A stretch of DNA of 64,000 nucleotides from JAAUSY01 sp964526735 (GCA_964526735.1 CAZGLO010000002.1:36116-100115), one strand, 5' to 3'; numbered from the stretch's first letter, positions 1-9,088 are shown. Program-made: numbers and translations. The notes: generated from the sequence alone by a model not told the origin.

Positions 1-1821
1 CAATGCGCCACCTTCCCCCTCCGCCCGGATGTCATTGTCCTGCCGGAGACCTTCCTAAGCGGGTATTTCTTGGAGGGCGGGGTGCGGGAGATAGCTCGTC
101 CGGCTGGGCAGGTTTACGCCGATATCAATGCTGCCTACCGTGCGGTGTGGGGCGGCGATCCCCCGCTCCTTGATATCGTGCTTGGCTTCTATGAGCGCTA
201 CCGCAATCACTTCTACAACAGCGCGCTCTATGCGACGCTTGGCTCGCCACCGTCTCACTCGCCTGCCTCACCTTCTTCCTCGCCATCGCCTGTCGCGCCC
301 ATGCTCCTGAACCCTGGTATCAAGCATGTCCACCGCAAAGTCTTTCTGCCGACGTATGGCGTCTTTGATGATGCGCGCTTTGTGGAGGCAGGAACGCATA
401 TTGCTGCTTTTGATACGGTTCATGGCCGGGCGGCGATGCTCATTTGCGAAGATGCCTGGCATAGTATTGGCGGGATGGTGGCCGCGCTTGACGGGGCAGA
501 GGTGGTCTATGTGTTGAGTGCTTCCCCCGCCCGCGGCGCAACCGGCCATCGTCCCGCCAACATTGAGCATTGGGAAGACCTTGCGCACCGTATTGCCGAT
601 GAGCATGGGGTCTTTGTCATAGTATCGCAGCTGGTCGGCTTTGAGGGCGGGAAAGGGTTCCCCGGCCAGTCACTGGTGATGGGGCCGCGGGGCGAGATTA
701 TGGTAGAGGGGCCGCTGTGGGAAGAGGCGGCGGTGGTTGCGACTATCAACACCGAAGAGATTGCCTTTGCGCGGGCCGATATGCCACTCCTCTCTGACCT
801 TGAGTTGATGATCCCCCATATGCAGCGCGAACTAGACCGCGCCGCGCACGCTGACCGTGCTCATATCTCGTGGGATGAGGGGACGCAGTCGGCGGTGGCG
901 GGTGGGAAGGTGGCGGGTGGGAAGAATGTCCCGCGTCCTCACCTCCTCGAATCGCCAAAGCGCATTGTGCCTGTCATCGAAGCGCCACCATTTGACCCGC
1001 TCTCTGACGAGCGCTGCACCATTAATACCGACTTGGTGCACCGATGGCTGATTGAGTTCCTGCGAGATGAGGTCACCCGACGGCGTGGCTTCAACGACGT
1101 GGTATTGGCGCTGTCGGGCGGGGTCGATTCGGCATTGGTCGCCTTCCTGTGCGCCGAAGCCTTCGGCCCGGAGCATGTTCTCGCCCTGCGTATGCCCTAC
1201 CGCACCAGCAGCCAAGAGAGCTTAGATCATGCGCAACTCTGCATTGATCAGCTTGGCATTCGGTCGGAGACGATTGATATCTCTGCCGCCGTGGATGGCT
1301 ATGCCACGCTCGACTCGGAGATGGACGGGCGGCGCAAGGGGAATATCATGGCGCGGATGCGGATGATCGTCCTGTTCGACCAATCGCAGAAACGTGGTAT
1401 GCTACCCATAGGGACGGGGAATAAGACCGAACGGTTGTTTGGCTACTTCACGTGGCATGCTGATGATAGTCCGCCCGTCAATCCGCTCGGCGACCTCTTC
1501 AAGACGCAGGTGTGGCAACTTGCCCGCCATGTTGGCGTACCGCCGGTGATTGTTGAGAAGCCTGCCAGCGCTGACTTGATTGTGGGGCAGACGGATGAGG
1601 ATGATTTTGGCATCAGCTACCCCCGCGCCGACCGCATCTTACACCTCTTGGTGCAGGGGTATTCGGTTGGGCAGCTTGTCGGACGGGGGTTCCCCGCCGA
1701 GGAGGTGGCGTTGGTGAAGCGGCGGCTTGATACGACCCATTGGAAACGCCACCTGCCAAGCACCGCGATGGTCAGTGCCACGGCCATTGGCGAGTTTTAT
1801 CTCCGCCCATTGGACTATTAA
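1..1821 (+). CDS. nadE: Glutamine-dependent NAD+ synthetase, 5' truncated by the window edge
   Basis: Makes NAD+ from nicotinic acid adenine dinucleotide, ATP and glutamine-derived ammonia in the cytosol. The reading frame is open from base 1, so the gene starts outside the window. The visible N-terminal nitrilase (glutaminase) domain carries the expected Glu (LPETF), Lys (RKVFLP) and Cys (LICEDAW) triad. The C-terminal synthetase domain begins near base 1090 and has the ATP-pyrophosphatase loop LSGGVDS, followed by GTGNKTE and KPASADL. The inter-domain linker contains a perfect 15-base duplication at 895-924 that encodes VAGGK twice. The stop codon lies inside a 12-base duplication, so an in-frame second TAA follows 12 bases later. 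A nicotinamidase-like gene follows at 1897, which fits an NAD salvage pair. The family assignment is secure. Confidence 0.95.
   Translation, partial: QCATFPLRPDVIVLPETFLSGYFLEGGVREIARPAGQVYADINAAYRAVWGGDPPLLDIVLGFYERYRNHFYNSALYATLGSPPSHSPASPSSSPSPVAPMLLNPGIKHVHRKVFLPTYGVFDDARFVEAGTHIAAFDTVHGRAAMLICEDAWHSIGGMVAALDGAEVVYVLSASPARGATGHRPANIEHWEDLAHRIADEHGVFVIVSQLVGFEGGKGFPGQSLVMGPRGEIMVEGPLWEEAAVVATINTEEIAFARADMPLLSDLELMIPHMQRELDRAAHADRAHISWDEGTQSAVAGGKVAGGKNVPRPHLLESPKRIVPVIEAPPFDPLSDERCTINTDLVHRWLIEFLRDEVTRRRGFNDVVLALSGGVDSALVAFLCAEAFGPEHVLALRMPYRTSSQESLDHAQLCIDQLGIRSETIDISAAVDGYATLDSEMDGRRKGNIMARMRMIVLFDQSQKRGMLPIGTGNKTERLFGYFTWHADDSPPVNPLGDLFKTQVWQLARHVGVPPVIVEKPASADLIVGQTDEDDFGISYPRADRILHLLVQGYSVGQLVGRGFPAEEVALVKRRLDTTHWKRHLPSTAMVSATAIGEFYLRPLDY
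895..924 (+). repeat. Perfect 15-base tandem duplication inside nadE
   Basis: Two adjacent identical 15-base copies (895-909 and 910-924) lie in the linker between the glutaminase and synthetase domains. They keep the frame and add the pentapeptide VAGGK twice. Confidence 0.85.
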
Positions 1822-1838
1822 TGTAACTATTAATGTAA
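1815..1838 (+). repeat. 12-base tandem duplication over the nadE stop codon
   Basis: Two identical 12-base copies of ctattaatgtaa lie at 1815-1826 and 1827-1838. The first contains the nadE stop, and the second repeats a TAA in the same frame, which creates a double stop. Confidence 0.85.
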
Positions 1839-1896
1839 CTATGATGTTGGCTATTCCCTGTATATGTGGGTTGAAGGAACCCAGAAAGGCTTGTTT

Positions 1897-2625
1897 ATGA
1901 GTACAAAGAACGTGAAGGTTAATCTGAGTGATCATTCCCGCCCTTTCCTTCGCTATCTTGAACGATGGTATGACGCATTGCCCAATGTGCCCTTGCACGA
2001 GGTGATTGGCGATACGCCGCACGAAGTGGCCGTTATCTCGGTCGATATGATTAACGGGTTTTGCAAGGAGGGGCCGCTCTCTGGCCCACGTGTAAACGCG
2101 CTCTCCGAACCTATCGCCACCTTCCTGGAGCAGGCGCACAATGCGGGTGTCCACGCGATGGCGTTGGCGCAGGACAGCCACGACCCCAATACACCAGAGT
2201 TTCAGGCCTACCCGCCGCACTGCATCGCAAATACGCCCGAAAGCCAAACCATCGAGGAGATTGGCAGATTGCCCTTTGCCGATGAGCTTACGATTATCCC
2301 CAAAAACTCGTTGAGTATGAGCATTGGGACGCCATTTACCGACTGGATGGAACGGCATTGGGAGGTGAAGCGGTTTATTTTGGTGGGCGATTGCACCGAT
2401 CTATGTGTTTACCACGCCGCGATGTACCTCCGTATGCACGCCAACGCGCACAACCTCGAACGGCGGGTGATTGTCCCTGCCGCGCTGGTCGATACCTATG
2501 AGGTTACGGTCAGTATGGCGCAAGAAGCCGGTATCAAAGCGCACGACGGCGATTTGCACCACGTGATGTTCTTGCACCATATGGCGCTCAACGGGGTAGA
2601 AGTGGTTGCCCGCTTGGTGTCGTAG
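1897..2625 (+). CDS. Isochorismatase-family hydrolase, nicotinamidase-like
   Basis: Cysteine hydrolase of the isochorismatase/nicotinamidase fold. Known members deamidate nicotinamide to nicotinic acid or cleave related substrates. The expected triad is visible: Asp in VISVDMINGF, Lys in IIPKNSLSM and Cys in VGDCTDLCVY. The start at 1897 is chosen over an in-frame ATG at 1864 because AGAAAGG lies 7 bases upstream of it. The gene follows nadE by about 75 bases on the same strand, which supports a role in NAD salvage (nicotinamide to nicotinate, later amidated by NadE). The exact substrate cannot be read from the sequence. At about 242 residues it is slightly longer than classical PncA. Confidence 0.85.
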   Translation: MSTKNVKVNLSDHSRPFLRYLERWYDALPNVPLHEVIGDTPHEVAVISVDMINGFCKEGPLSGPRVNALSEPIATFLEQAHNAGVHAMALAQDSHDPNTPEFQAYPPHCIANTPESQTIEEIGRLPFADELTIIPKNSLSMSIGTPFTDWMERHWEVKRFILVGDCTDLCVYHAAMYLRMHANAHNLERRVIVPAALVDTYEVTVSMAQEAGIKAHDGDLHHVMFLHHMALNGVEVVARLVS

Positions 2626-2660
2626 CCCGCACTTCTATGAGGCCCTGAAACTCGTACGGC

Positions 2661-5600
2661 ATGCAGTTAACCCAACCAGATGCACTTGACACGTTAGAGG
2701 TCTATGTCCGCGTCTACGACCCAAGCCGTCGGCTCTACGTCGTCGCGATGCTGCTTGAAGGGGGGCGGAGCTTCACCGACCAACTGCGGCTTGACGACCT
2801 CCCGCCCATCCCCACCCTCGGCGGCGACCGCGACCGCATTCGGGCATATGGCCTCCGACTCTTCTCCACCCTTTTCACCGGCCCGCTCACCGAAGTCTTT
2901 CATCAAGCCTGGGCGGCTGCTCAAGCCAAACAACGCGGGTTGCGCTTGCGGCTGTGGCTGGAGGGGGATGACCCCATCATCCACGAAACCGCCTGGGAAC
3001 TCCTTCATTACGACACAAGCGGGGGAAATGCTCCTCCGCTTCCGCTTTCTACCAGCAATCACATCCTCTTTTCGCGCTCCCTGTCGAGTAGCGAGCATTG
3101 GGGCGAGCCGATCAAGCGCCGTCCGGTGCGGGTGCTGGTGGCCGTCTCAGACCCCAACGACCTCGAAACCGCCTGGCCCGGGCTGGTGGCGGTCGGCAAG
3201 GAACGCTACCACCGTGAATTGACCCGCATCCTTGAGCCGATGACCGACTCCGGCGGCATTGCCTATGAGATATTGCCCCATACGTCGGTGGAGCGGCTCA
3301 CAGAAGCGCTCAACCAAGACCCAGGCTTTGATGTCGTGTTGTTTATTGGCCACGCACTCCAAAGCTCCACCCGCGGCATTCGGCTGATGCTGGAGGATGA
3401 GCAGAGTGACCACGGGGTGCTCTACCGCGGCGAGCATGCGATCTCGCTGCTGCGGAGCATCAAACACCGTCCGAGTTTGGTGATGCTGATTGCCTGCAAT
3501 ACTGCCAACCGTTCGGACGAAGCGCCGCCGCAAGAGGTCGAAGAGCATATCCGTGAGGGCAACCGCCCGCTCTATGCTGCCTCATCGTTGGCGGAGCAGA
3601 TGGTACGTCAAGTGGGCATACCGGCTGTCATCGCGATGCAGGACTTTGTGGCGGTCGATCTGGCGCGTGAATTTACCTACTGTGTGAGCACTGAACTTTT
3701 GCAGCACGGCATCATCGATAGGGCGGTCAATGCGGCCCGGCGGCACGTTTTTCAGCCGGAGAGCGGCGGGTGGAGTACGCCGGTGCTCTTTATGCGGCGG
3801 CAGGATGGACGGCTCTTTGCGCCCAACTCGCGTTTGGAGTATGCTCGTGCTGTGCTTAATGACCACCGTTTTTCGCAGTGGAGCGGCGATCATTCGCCCT
3901 TCATCGACATGGAAGTCATTCCGGTGTCGGCGGGGCAGGATTGGACGATTTTGCAGCACCACCCCGAAGATGGTCACCCGCCGCAAGACGCCATTGAGGC
4001 ACTGAAAGAGGCAGTACGACGGGGAGAAAGAGGGCAGTGTGATGGCTTGTCGGAGGCGGGGGAGGCGGGAAAAACCACAACCACTGAATATTGCAATATG
4101 GTCGCCTTGATTGGCGCGCCGCGGATGGGGCAGAGTGTGTTGCTACAGCGATTTATGTTCGACCTCGCCTATTCGCTCTACTACCCCAATAAGGCGGGTG
4201 CTGATCTATACGAGTTTTTCTACCGGCCACTTGCCATCTACGTCCCGCTCGACTGCTACAAAGACCTGACGGTCAGCGCCCACCGCCTCCGCCACCTCAT
4301 CCTGCAATCGGCGCGGGAGATGGGCGAGATGTTGGCAGATATCTTGGAGACGATATTGCTGCCTTCTTCGGCTTCTATCCTGCCAGATGAACAGCCCCGC
4401 TATGTCTTTGTGCTTGACGGGCTTGATATGGTGCCGGATGAGCAGCGGATGGACGCCGCCCGCGAAATCATTGAGCTGGTTGAGGAATTGCCGCAGCAGC
4501 AGGTCATTGTGAGCTGTGCAAAGCATCTCTACCCAAGCACGGTCTTCCGCTGGAACCGCACGCTCATCATTCAGCCCATCAATGAGCGGCTTGTGGTGCG
4601 ATATCTCCACCGCCGCGCCCCCGCCAACAGCCAAATGCTTTTCCGGCGCATTGTCGAGAACCGGCTGCTGGATATGACGACCAACCCCGTCCTGCTCTCG
4701 CTCATCTACGACCACCTCACCCGCCCCGATGGCGAAACATTGACCCGCAACCGCGCCGTAGACGAGTATATCAAGCAGACCCTTGCCATTATCCCCGACC
4801 AGTATAAGCAGGGAGAGTCGGCATTAAAAACATTGGTATCGTTGGCGTGGTATGCCCATTGGAACCACAAAAGCATCCTCTCAACCGACGAGGTCTTTTA
4901 CGTGTTTAATCGGGTGCGGAAAACCCGTGATTACAGCCTTGAAGACCTCTACCAAGCGTTCCACAACGCCGATGTACTGGTGAATGTGGGCAAGCGGCAG
5001 GTTCGCTTTATTCACCCCATCCTCGACTCCTACTGTTCAGCATTGGCGTTGGTCTGGGCACCCAAGCACGAACGCGACAAGCATCTCCACGATGTGCTGG
5101 TGATGTGTAGTGTGCCGGAGCGGCAGGAGTGGTGGGAAGATACGTTAGTGGCGCTTGTCAACCTCCTCCCGGAGCCGCTGCCCTTCCTGAAGAGTTGCAC
5201 GCACGCGGCACGGGTGTGGAGCGGGCCACATATTCTTTTGGCGGCGCGGTGTTTTGCTGCCCTGCCCGAGATGACCATACGACGGATGGCTTCTTACCTG
5301 CGGCTAGAGCTGCTTGATGCGTCGCTGACAGGGTTACGGTCGGCGCAAGAGCCTTCTCCCGACCGCCGCGCCCAAATCGTCTCATCGCTGGGCACGGTTC
5401 ACTATTCCTTCTCAAATTTGGCAAGTCGGCGGGATCGAGAGCTGGCGCAGTTGCTGCTGCGGATAGAGGATGAGTTGGTGCGCATCTTGACGCAGCGCGT
5501 TCGGTGGACGCCCGGCGGGCTGCGCTATGATTACATCAATGTGCGGATTGCCGCGGCACGTGCCCTCCGCAACCGCTACACGATATTGGGCGAGCAGCTT

Positions 5601-6482
5601 ACCGAGATACGGGCGTGCCGCCAGGAGGGTGAGCCGTTTGGCAAACAAGAGGAGCCGCTCATTGAGCAGGACAAGCTCGACCTGCTGATGTGGAAGTGGA
5701 GTCACAGTCTCTACGACCGCAATGCGCGCGATACGATGCGCTACCAGTTGCGGCATGTCTTGCGGACAAGCGCCTCCCCGCCCGAACGCGCTATTGCGGC
5801 GTTTATCTTGGGCGACCTCGCCTACAACCAGAATGATGCCTCCCTGCTGTTGGAGGTGATTATGCGCCCCGAATCGATCTTTCGGGAGGATGATCTCGGA
5901 TGGGAAGACACGATTTGGGCCGCCACCGATGCCTTGACCCTCTTTGAGCCTTCTATCGTCGCACCACTGATCACTGAACTATTCCGGTCAGATGTCCCGT
6001 TTCCGGGGCGCAGCCGTGAACAGCTTGCCTATGTGGCGGGCCGCGTCCGGCTGCAAGAGTCGTCGGTGGTTGGGTGGCTGACCGCATTGCTCCTCCACGA
6101 CCCAAGCCTCACCATCAAAGCAAAGTCGTTGCAATCACTCGCATGGATCAGCGACTCGCTGCAATCGCCCACCCGCATTGTGCAAGCGCTCCACCAGCAC
6201 GGCATAGAAGGCAATGAGACGCTTATTCCCGCTATCTTTCAAGCGATTGCGCTGTGGGATAGAGACTACCTCGATAAAATAGGCTTCGTGATAGGCAAAG
6301 GCGAAGAGTCGCACAGCACGGTGCAATATATCCGCCGCAAAGCGATAGAAGGACTGGCGTGGGTGGGGACAGAAGATACGATCAAGATATTGCGCCGTCA
6401 TGTGGTGGGGTGGTCGTTTGAGTTGCGTTCGGAGTGGTATGAGACCGCCGCCGCGATTGAGGCGCGGCTTGAGCGCAGTTGA
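2661..6482 (+). CDS. CHAT-domain caspase-like protease fused to NACHT-like NTPase and HEAT-type repeats
   Basis: Large multidomain protein of 1273 residues. An N-terminal CHAT protease spans roughly residues 60-390, with the caspase-like His231 (VLFIGHALQ) and Cys279 (LIACNTANR) both present and the typical CHAT end TPVLFMRRQDGRLF. A NACHT/STAND-like NTPase follows. Its P-loop is GAPRMGQS at 485-492, with Gln where the catalytic Lys should be. Its Walker B is VFVLDGLD at 582-589, and a winged-helix-like region follows. The remaining ~450 residues are helical repeats of HEAT/armadillo character. CHAT and NACHT proteins act in bacterial defence and regulated proteolysis, so a sensor-protease role is likely but inferred. 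A small membrane protein gene begins 20 bases downstream. No clear Shine-Dalgarno is seen at the ATG. Confidence 0.85.
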   Translation: MQLTQPDALDTLEVYVRVYDPSRRLYVVAMLLEGGRSFTDQLRLDDLPPIPTLGGDRDRIRAYGLRLFSTLFTGPLTEVFHQAWAAAQAKQRGLRLRLWLEGDDPIIHETAWELLHYDTSGGNAPPLPLSTSNHILFSRSLSSSEHWGEPIKRRPVRVLVAVSDPNDLETAWPGLVAVGKERYHRELTRILEPMTDSGGIAYEILPHTSVERLTEALNQDPGFDVVLFIGHALQSSTRGIRLMLEDEQSDHGVLYRGEHAISLLRSIKHRPSLVMLIACNTANRSDEAPPQEVEEHIREGNRPLYAASSLAEQMVRQVGIPAVIAMQDFVAVDLAREFTYCVSTELLQHGIIDRAVNAARRHVFQPESGGWSTPVLFMRRQDGRLFAPNSRLEYARAVLNDHRFSQWSGDHSPFIDMEVIPVSAGQDWTILQHHPEDGHPPQDAIEALKEAVRRGERGQCDGLSEAGEAGKTTTTEYCNMVALIGAPRMGQSVLLQRFMFDLAYSLYYPNKAGADLYEFFYRPLAIYVPLDCYKDLTVSAHRLRHLILQSAREMGEMLADILETILLPSSASILPDEQPRYVFVLDGLDMVPDEQRMDAAREIIELVEELPQQQVIVSCAKHLYPSTVFRWNRTLIIQPINERLVVRYLHRRAPANSQMLFRRIVENRLLDMTTNPVLLSLIYDHLTRPDGETLTRNRAVDEYIKQTLAIIPDQYKQGESALKTLVSLAWYAHWNHKSILSTDEVFYVFNRVRKTRDYSLEDLYQAFHNADVLVNVGKRQVRFIHPILDSYCSALALVWAPKHERDKHLHDVLVMCSVPERQEWWEDTLVALVNLLPEPLPFLKSCTHAARVWSGPHILLAARCFAALPEMTIRRMASYLRLELLDASLTGLRSAQEPSPDRRAQIVSSLGTVHYSFSNLASRRDRELAQLLLRIEDELVRILTQRVRWTPGGLRYDYINVRIAAARALRNRYTILGEQLTEIRACRQEGEPFGKQEEPLIEQDKLDLLMWKWSHSLYDRNARDTMRYQLRHVLRTSASPPERAIAAFILGDLAYNQNDASLLLEVIMRPESIFREDDLGWEDTIWAATDALTLFEPSIVAPLITELFRSDVPFPGRSREQLAYVAGRVRLQESSVVGWLTALLLHDPSLTIKAKSLQSLAWISDSLQSPTRIVQALHQHGIEGNETLIPAIFQAIALWDRDYLDKIGFVIGKGEESHSTVQYIRRKAIEGLAWVGTEDTIKILRRHVVGWSFELRSEWYETAAAIEARLERS

Positions 6483-6502
6483 GAGAGGTCAACAACATCG
6501 TT

Positions 6503-7084
6503 ATGGAACAACATCAAACACCAGATATGCCATCAGACACCAACGATACGCCGTCAAACGCCAACGATGCCCATAAGACTCCGCCCGCCGCCAGCGCAAA
6601 GATCGTCACGCCAATTAATGTGGTACTTTTTGTGATTGTGGTAGGGTTAGGGGTGGTTATTATCAGCTATATGTGCTTTGTGGGGCTGTTGTTTGCGTCT
6701 CCAACGTTGCGGGAAAAGATTTTGCCCCCCACAGCCACTCCTGCCACTCTTCCCACCCCCACCGCCGCCCCCGCGTCCGGTATGCCGACCGACCTCTGTG
6801 AGCGGTGGGAGGGGGAGGGGGATGTGGTATCCCCCTCATCGGCGGAAGGCACAGGAGCAGAAGGTACAAGATATGGATTAGAGCGCTTCTTGGCTCCCGT
6901 AGAGCACCGCCAGATCGCCAAGGTGGCTTGCATCGCTCAGGCACACCAAATAGGGCATATCATGGTTATACTCAATCGTCGTAATACTGCCATTGGTGAG
7001 CCAAATACGGTTAATATTGTCCATCGCCATGCCAAGCACATCGGCAACCAAAATCTTGATTACCACATCGTGCGTGCTGACTAG
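6503..7084 (+). CDS. Small single-pass membrane protein, probably frameshifted near its 3' end
   Basis: Starts 20 bases after the CHAT gene, so the two are probably co-transcribed. The N-terminus is polar and rich in Asn, Thr and Pro. One strong hydrophobic helix spans about residues 38-65, followed by a Pro/Thr/Ala-rich segment (about 75-95). Read straight through, the frame runs antisense into the histidine phosphatase gene for 207 bases, which is implausible. A G-rich tract at 6806-6821 offers another explanation. Skipping one G shifts to a frame that ends with a basic tail at 6881, where its stop codon overlaps the convergent phosphatase stop. The real product is therefore probably about 126 residues. 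The function is unknown, and a partner or substrate of the CHAT protease is a guess based on adjacency. Confidence 0.45.
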   Translation: MEQHQTPDMPSDTNDTPSNANDAHKTPPAASAKIVTPINVVLFVIVVGLGVVIISYMCFVGLLFASPTLREKILPPTATPATLPTPTAAPASGMPTDLCERWEGEGDVVSPSSAEGTGAEGTRYGLERFLAPVEHRQIAKVACIAQAHQIGHIMVILNRRNTAIGEPNTVNIVHRHAKHIGNQNLDYHIVRAD

Positions 7085-7525
7085 GACGGTTTGGTCGGGG
7101 TGTTCGGCCAATACCCGCTCTTTGAACTCAATTGAGCGCTTGTAGACATTGGAAAAGCTTTCGCCATCCGGCATCTGTGAGCGCATAGGGTGGACGCGCC
7201 ACTCTTCCAACCCGTCGGCAAAGAGCGCCCTGACCTCGTTAGCATACTTGCCCTGCCACTCTCCGTGGTGGATCTCCATCAAGGCGGGGTCGTGGTGAAC
7301 GGTGACGTTGGGGTGATAACTGTGGATAGCCTCTGCGGTGCGGGAGGCACGTTGCAGCGGGCTGGTGTAGATACAATCAATCGTTTCCGTTTTCAGCTTG
7401 AGGGCGAGGGCTTGCGCCTGCTGCTCGCCAAGCTCCGAGAGTGGCGCATCGCTTTGTCCCTGGTAGCGGTGGATGCGGTTCCACTCACTTTCCCCATGAC
7501 GAACAATAATCATTCGTGTGGTCAT
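6878..7525 (-). CDS. Histidine phosphatase family protein (phosphoglycerate mutase-like)
   Basis: Cytosolic phosphatase of the branch-1 histidine phosphatase superfamily, which includes PhoE, CobC and GpmB-type enzymes. The catalytic RHG is visible near the start (IIVRHGESEWN), with QGQSDAPLSELG following and the second histidine in VLVSTHDVVIK. The 215-residue length is typical. The substrate (a phosphosugar, alpha-ribazole phosphate or other) cannot be decided, and no cobalamin genes are nearby. It is transcribed toward the CHAT locus and ends at 6878, overlapping a candidate convergent stop. An extended -10 (TGTTATAAT) lies about 65 bases upstream of the ATG. Confidence 0.88.
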   Translation of the reverse strand: MTTRMIIVRHGESEWNRIHRYQGQSDAPLSELGEQQAQALALKLKTETIDCIYTSPLQRASRTAEAIHSYHPNVTVHHDPALMEIHHGEWQGKYANEVRALFADGLEEWRVHPMRSQMPDGESFSNVYKRSIEFKERVLAEHPDQTVLVSTHDVVIKILVADVLGMAMDNINRIWLTNGSITTIEYNHDMPYLVCLSDASHLGDLAVLYGSQEAL

Positions 7526-7591
7526 CTGAAATCGCTTTCTTTCAATACCTATTTCTCTATGCGAAAGCTGTTGAGCGGCTTTGCGATTGGG

Positions 7592-7597
7592 ATTATA
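7592..7597 (-). promoter_or_regulatory. Extended -10 promoter for the histidine phosphatase gene
   Basis: On the minus strand the sequence reads CGTGTTATAAT, a consensus -10 with a TGn extension. No good -35 is seen. The predicted leader is about 60 bases. Confidence 0.5.
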
Positions 7598-7672
7598 ACA
7601 CGTTCCCAGCGAGAGATGGTGTGTTTCGTCTCCACCTGCTGCCCGTATGCTCTACCCGCTCTTTCTCGCTCT

Positions 7673-8872
7673 TTAGCGCCGCGAGAGCAGGTGTGAAAGA
7701 AATCGCGACAGATGGGTGGCATCGCGCATCAGGGTGATGAGGCTTTCGCCCGTTGCCATGTCGCGGTGAACCACGTTGATAGATGGAATGATCGCCGAGT
7801 CTATCGTCTCTAACATGGTTGGGTTGTGCGTTGTGACGACGATCTGTACCTGCTGCTGCTGGCCAAGCTCAAAGAGCATCTGCAAGAGCATCCCTGCCTC
7901 GATGGGGTGCAGCCCATAGTCGATATTCTCGATGGCGAGAAGCGAGCTGGGCGGCTGGATAAGCAGGGCAATGAATATCGCCAACACCCGCAGCATACCA
8001 TCGGACATGGTTGCCGACTCAACCCGCCGCGGCTCGGAGTCGGATGTCCACTGCTCCTCGTAGCAGAGGATGGCGTCTTTGTTGAGCGGGGCGACGGGTT
8101 CTGCCCACACCCGCAAAATCGTCGCCCCCAGCAGGCGGGAGAGGTATTTGGGCAGCACGGCCTCTATCATGGCACGGCGCTCCTGCGGAAGATGCGCAAA
8201 CACCCCTGCGATATTTGACCCGTCGTTGGCCAGCGTGCCGGAGATACGGTTCTGTTCACGCATGGTGGCGGGGTTGGGGTCGAGGATTACCACCTGTTGG
8301 AGCATTTGGGCGATGGCCATGATGTGTTCTGGGAGCCGCTCCTCAAGCCGCCCCAACGAGGTAAATAGCCCCGACAGCCCCATAATGCGGTCAATGCGCC
8401 CCACAATGCCCCGCGGCTGCAATTCTTCGTGGATAGAAACAAAATTGCCTTGGTCAACGTCAGTATTGATTAAGACGGTCTCTTTTGCTGCTTCATCTTC
8501 CTGGCCTTCTTGGGGATATTCAGTGCGGATGAGCCGTTCGGCCACGACCAGATAGAGTTCAGGCTCAATCGTCACGTGGTAGAAGTACTCAATATGAGCG
8601 TTCTGCTCGTTGAGCAACACCTGGAGGGTACATTGGTCGGCAGGCTTGAGCGTTGCCCCCTCAACCCCGCCGCGGATGGATGGCTGCGATGGAGAGCCTT
8701 CAAGCGAGTCTTGGATACGCTCGCCGCGGGCGGTGCGGCTCAAGAAGAGCAACGCTTCCAACGCATTCGACTTCCCGCTTGCATTGGTGCCGATGAGCAC
8801 CGTCAGTGGGTTGAGAAAGAGGGTGGTGTTGCGAAAACTCTTCCAGTTCTTCAGAGTGATCTGCTCGATCAT
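7673..8872 (-). CDS. AAA/ABC-type ATPase of the RecF/OLD-like superfamily
   Basis: Stand-alone ATPase of 399 residues with the N-terminal signature of RecF/SMC-like ATPases (LKNWKSF). Walker A is GTNASGKS, a degenerate ABC signature appears as MSDGMLRVL, Walker B is LLAIENIDYG, and the H-loop is VVTTHNPTML. The usual second acidic position of Walker B is ENID rather than DEPE, as in many AAA-21-type proteins. No nuclease or TOPRIM domain follows. Relatives occur as single genes, as toxin or defence components, and in DNA repair. The neighbours here (a phosphatase and divergent hflX) do not settle which applies. No function is assigned. Confidence 0.8.
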   Translation of the reverse strand: MIEQITLKNWKSFRNTTLFLNPLTVLIGTNASGKSNALEALLFLSRTARGERIQDSLEGSPSQPSIRGGVEGATLKPADQCTLQVLLNEQNAHIEYFYHVTIEPELYLVVAERLIRTEYPQEGQEDEAAKETVLINTDVDQGNFVSIHEELQPRGIVGRIDRIMGLSGLFTSLGRLEERLPEHIMAIAQMLQQVVILDPNPATMREQNRISGTLANDGSNIAGVFAHLPQERRAMIEAVLPKYLSRLLGATILRVWAEPVAPLNKDAILCYEEQWTSDSEPRRVESATMSDGMLRVLAIFIALLIQPPSSLLAIENIDYGLHPIEAGMLLQMLFELGQQQQVQIVVTTHNPTMLETIDSAIIPSINVVHRDMATGESLITLMRDATHLSRFLSHLLSRR

Positions 8873-9060
8873 GCTGTGTTCCTTCCAAAATGGCGTGCAG
8901 GTATGGCGCAGGGTATCCCTTCACAAGCCCACGCAAGTGTGGATAGGGAGCCACTATCTACTCTACCATAGTATACCGTTTCGTTAAACTGAACGCTATC
9001 TTTGGGGAGGTTTCTCCTTTATATGGGCATTGGAGCGGCTTGGATGTCATTTCTCCTCTA

Positions 9061-9088
9061 TTGACACATATTTTCATTGTGCTATACT
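9061..9088 (+). promoter_or_regulatory. Sigma-70-type promoter of hflX
   Basis: The -35 is TTGACA (9061-9066), the spacer is 16 bases, and the -10 is TATACT (9083-9088), extended by TGC. Predicted transcription starts near 9095, about 50 bases before the strong ribosome binding site. Confidence 0.8.

Noticed and set aside
4056..4085. GEAGKTTTT upstream of the NACHT-like P-loop, which resembles a Walker A lysine-threonine pair
   Set aside because: The required glycine five residues before GKT is Glu, no preceding hydrophobic strand is present, and the conserved context (VALIGAP) sits 10 residues later.
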